From JBFKPQ01 sp041628225 (lineage in GTDB: Bacteria; Actinomycetota; Acidimicrobiia; Spongiisociales; JAENVV01), in contig JBFKPQ010000145.1 of the NCBI GenBank assembly GCA_041628225.1, positions 1 to 6,083 of the forward strand: a stretch of 6,083 nucleotides of DNA, given 5' to 3'. A program made the translations under genes and the position numbers. Within the stretch, counting starts at the first letter, position 1, and each line of letters opens with the position of its first letter. Shown in pieces: positions 6,013-6,083 of this stretch. The notes under the pieces are model-generated. The model was not told where the DNA came from. It did no database searches and worked only from the letters and a program-made list of their open reading frames with translations.

Positions 6013-6083
6013 GTGTCTGATACCACGGGGGAAGCAACGGCCTGTCTCTCCGTCGTCATCCCGTGTTACAACGAGGAGGCGAC
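6013..6083 (+). CDS. N-terminus of a family 2 glycosyltransferase, cut by window end
   Basis: From GTG 6013 the frame stays open to the end and encodes about 23 residues: a short polar lead, then LSVVIPCYNEEA. The strand followed by (V/I)P-x-(Y)NE(E/A) is the classic nucleotide-sugar-binding start of GT-A fold family 2 glycosyltransferases. These transfer a sugar from an activated donor to lipid carriers, polysaccharides or other acceptors. The short lead before the first strand is normal for the family, which supports this start. Acceptor, membrane segments and exact subfamily lie outside the window. It has its own likely promoter after the terminator, so it is probably not part of the nucleotidase transcript. 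Confidence 0.75.
   Translation, partial: MSDTTGEATACLSVVIPCYNEEA

Noticed and set aside
6013..6083. Glycosyltransferase as a phosphoglycerate-linked glucosyl-3-phosphoglycerate synthase tied to the cDPG locus
   Set aside because: Only about 23 residues are visible and they match family 2 glycosyltransferases generally; a separate promoter after a terminator gives no support for a functional link.

Overview
The window is a gene-dense stretch of high-GC DNA (roughly two thirds G+C by eye, not counted). GTG starts, short or absent leaders, TANNNT-type -10 boxes and the protein families present all suggest an actinomycete-like bacterium (Actinomycetota). An uncultured or marine lineage such as Acidimicrobiia is possible, but this is inference from style. 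Seven protein genes are visible, two of them cut by the window edges. I see no RNA gene, mobile element or CRISPR array, and no gap longer than about 100 bases.

Layout: (1) 1-567 (+), the 3' end of an alpha/beta-hydrolase (lipase-like) gene. (2) 551-1465 (-), a 2-phosphoglycerate kinase with an N-terminal ATP-cone, overlapping gene 1 tail to tail. (3) 1507-2343 (+), a calcineurin-like metallophosphoesterase, divergent from the kinase across 41 bp. (4) 2343-2645 (+), a 100-residue ABM-like protein, coupled to gene 3 by a TGATG overlap. (5) 2627-3931 (-), a cyclic 2,3-diphosphoglycerate synthetase, overlapping gene 4 tail to tail. (6) 4086-5936 (+), a secreted two-domain 5'-nucleotidase-like protein, followed by a strong GC-rich hairpin. 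(7) 6013-end (+), the start of a family 2 glycosyltransferase.

The most notable content is the pair formed by genes 2 and 5. Together they encode both enzymes known to convert 2-phosphoglycerate to 2,3-diphosphoglycerate and then to cyclic 2,3-diphosphoglycerate (cDPG). That solute is classically known from thermophilic methanogenic archaea such as Methanothermus fervidus. Here both genes sit in an apparently bacterial neighbourhood and flank a phosphoesterase and a small ABM protein. The phosphoesterase is an obvious, unproven candidate for the turnover step. The arrangement suggests a complete cDPG make-and-break module in a bacterium. Function is inferred from family hallmarks and gene order, not shown.
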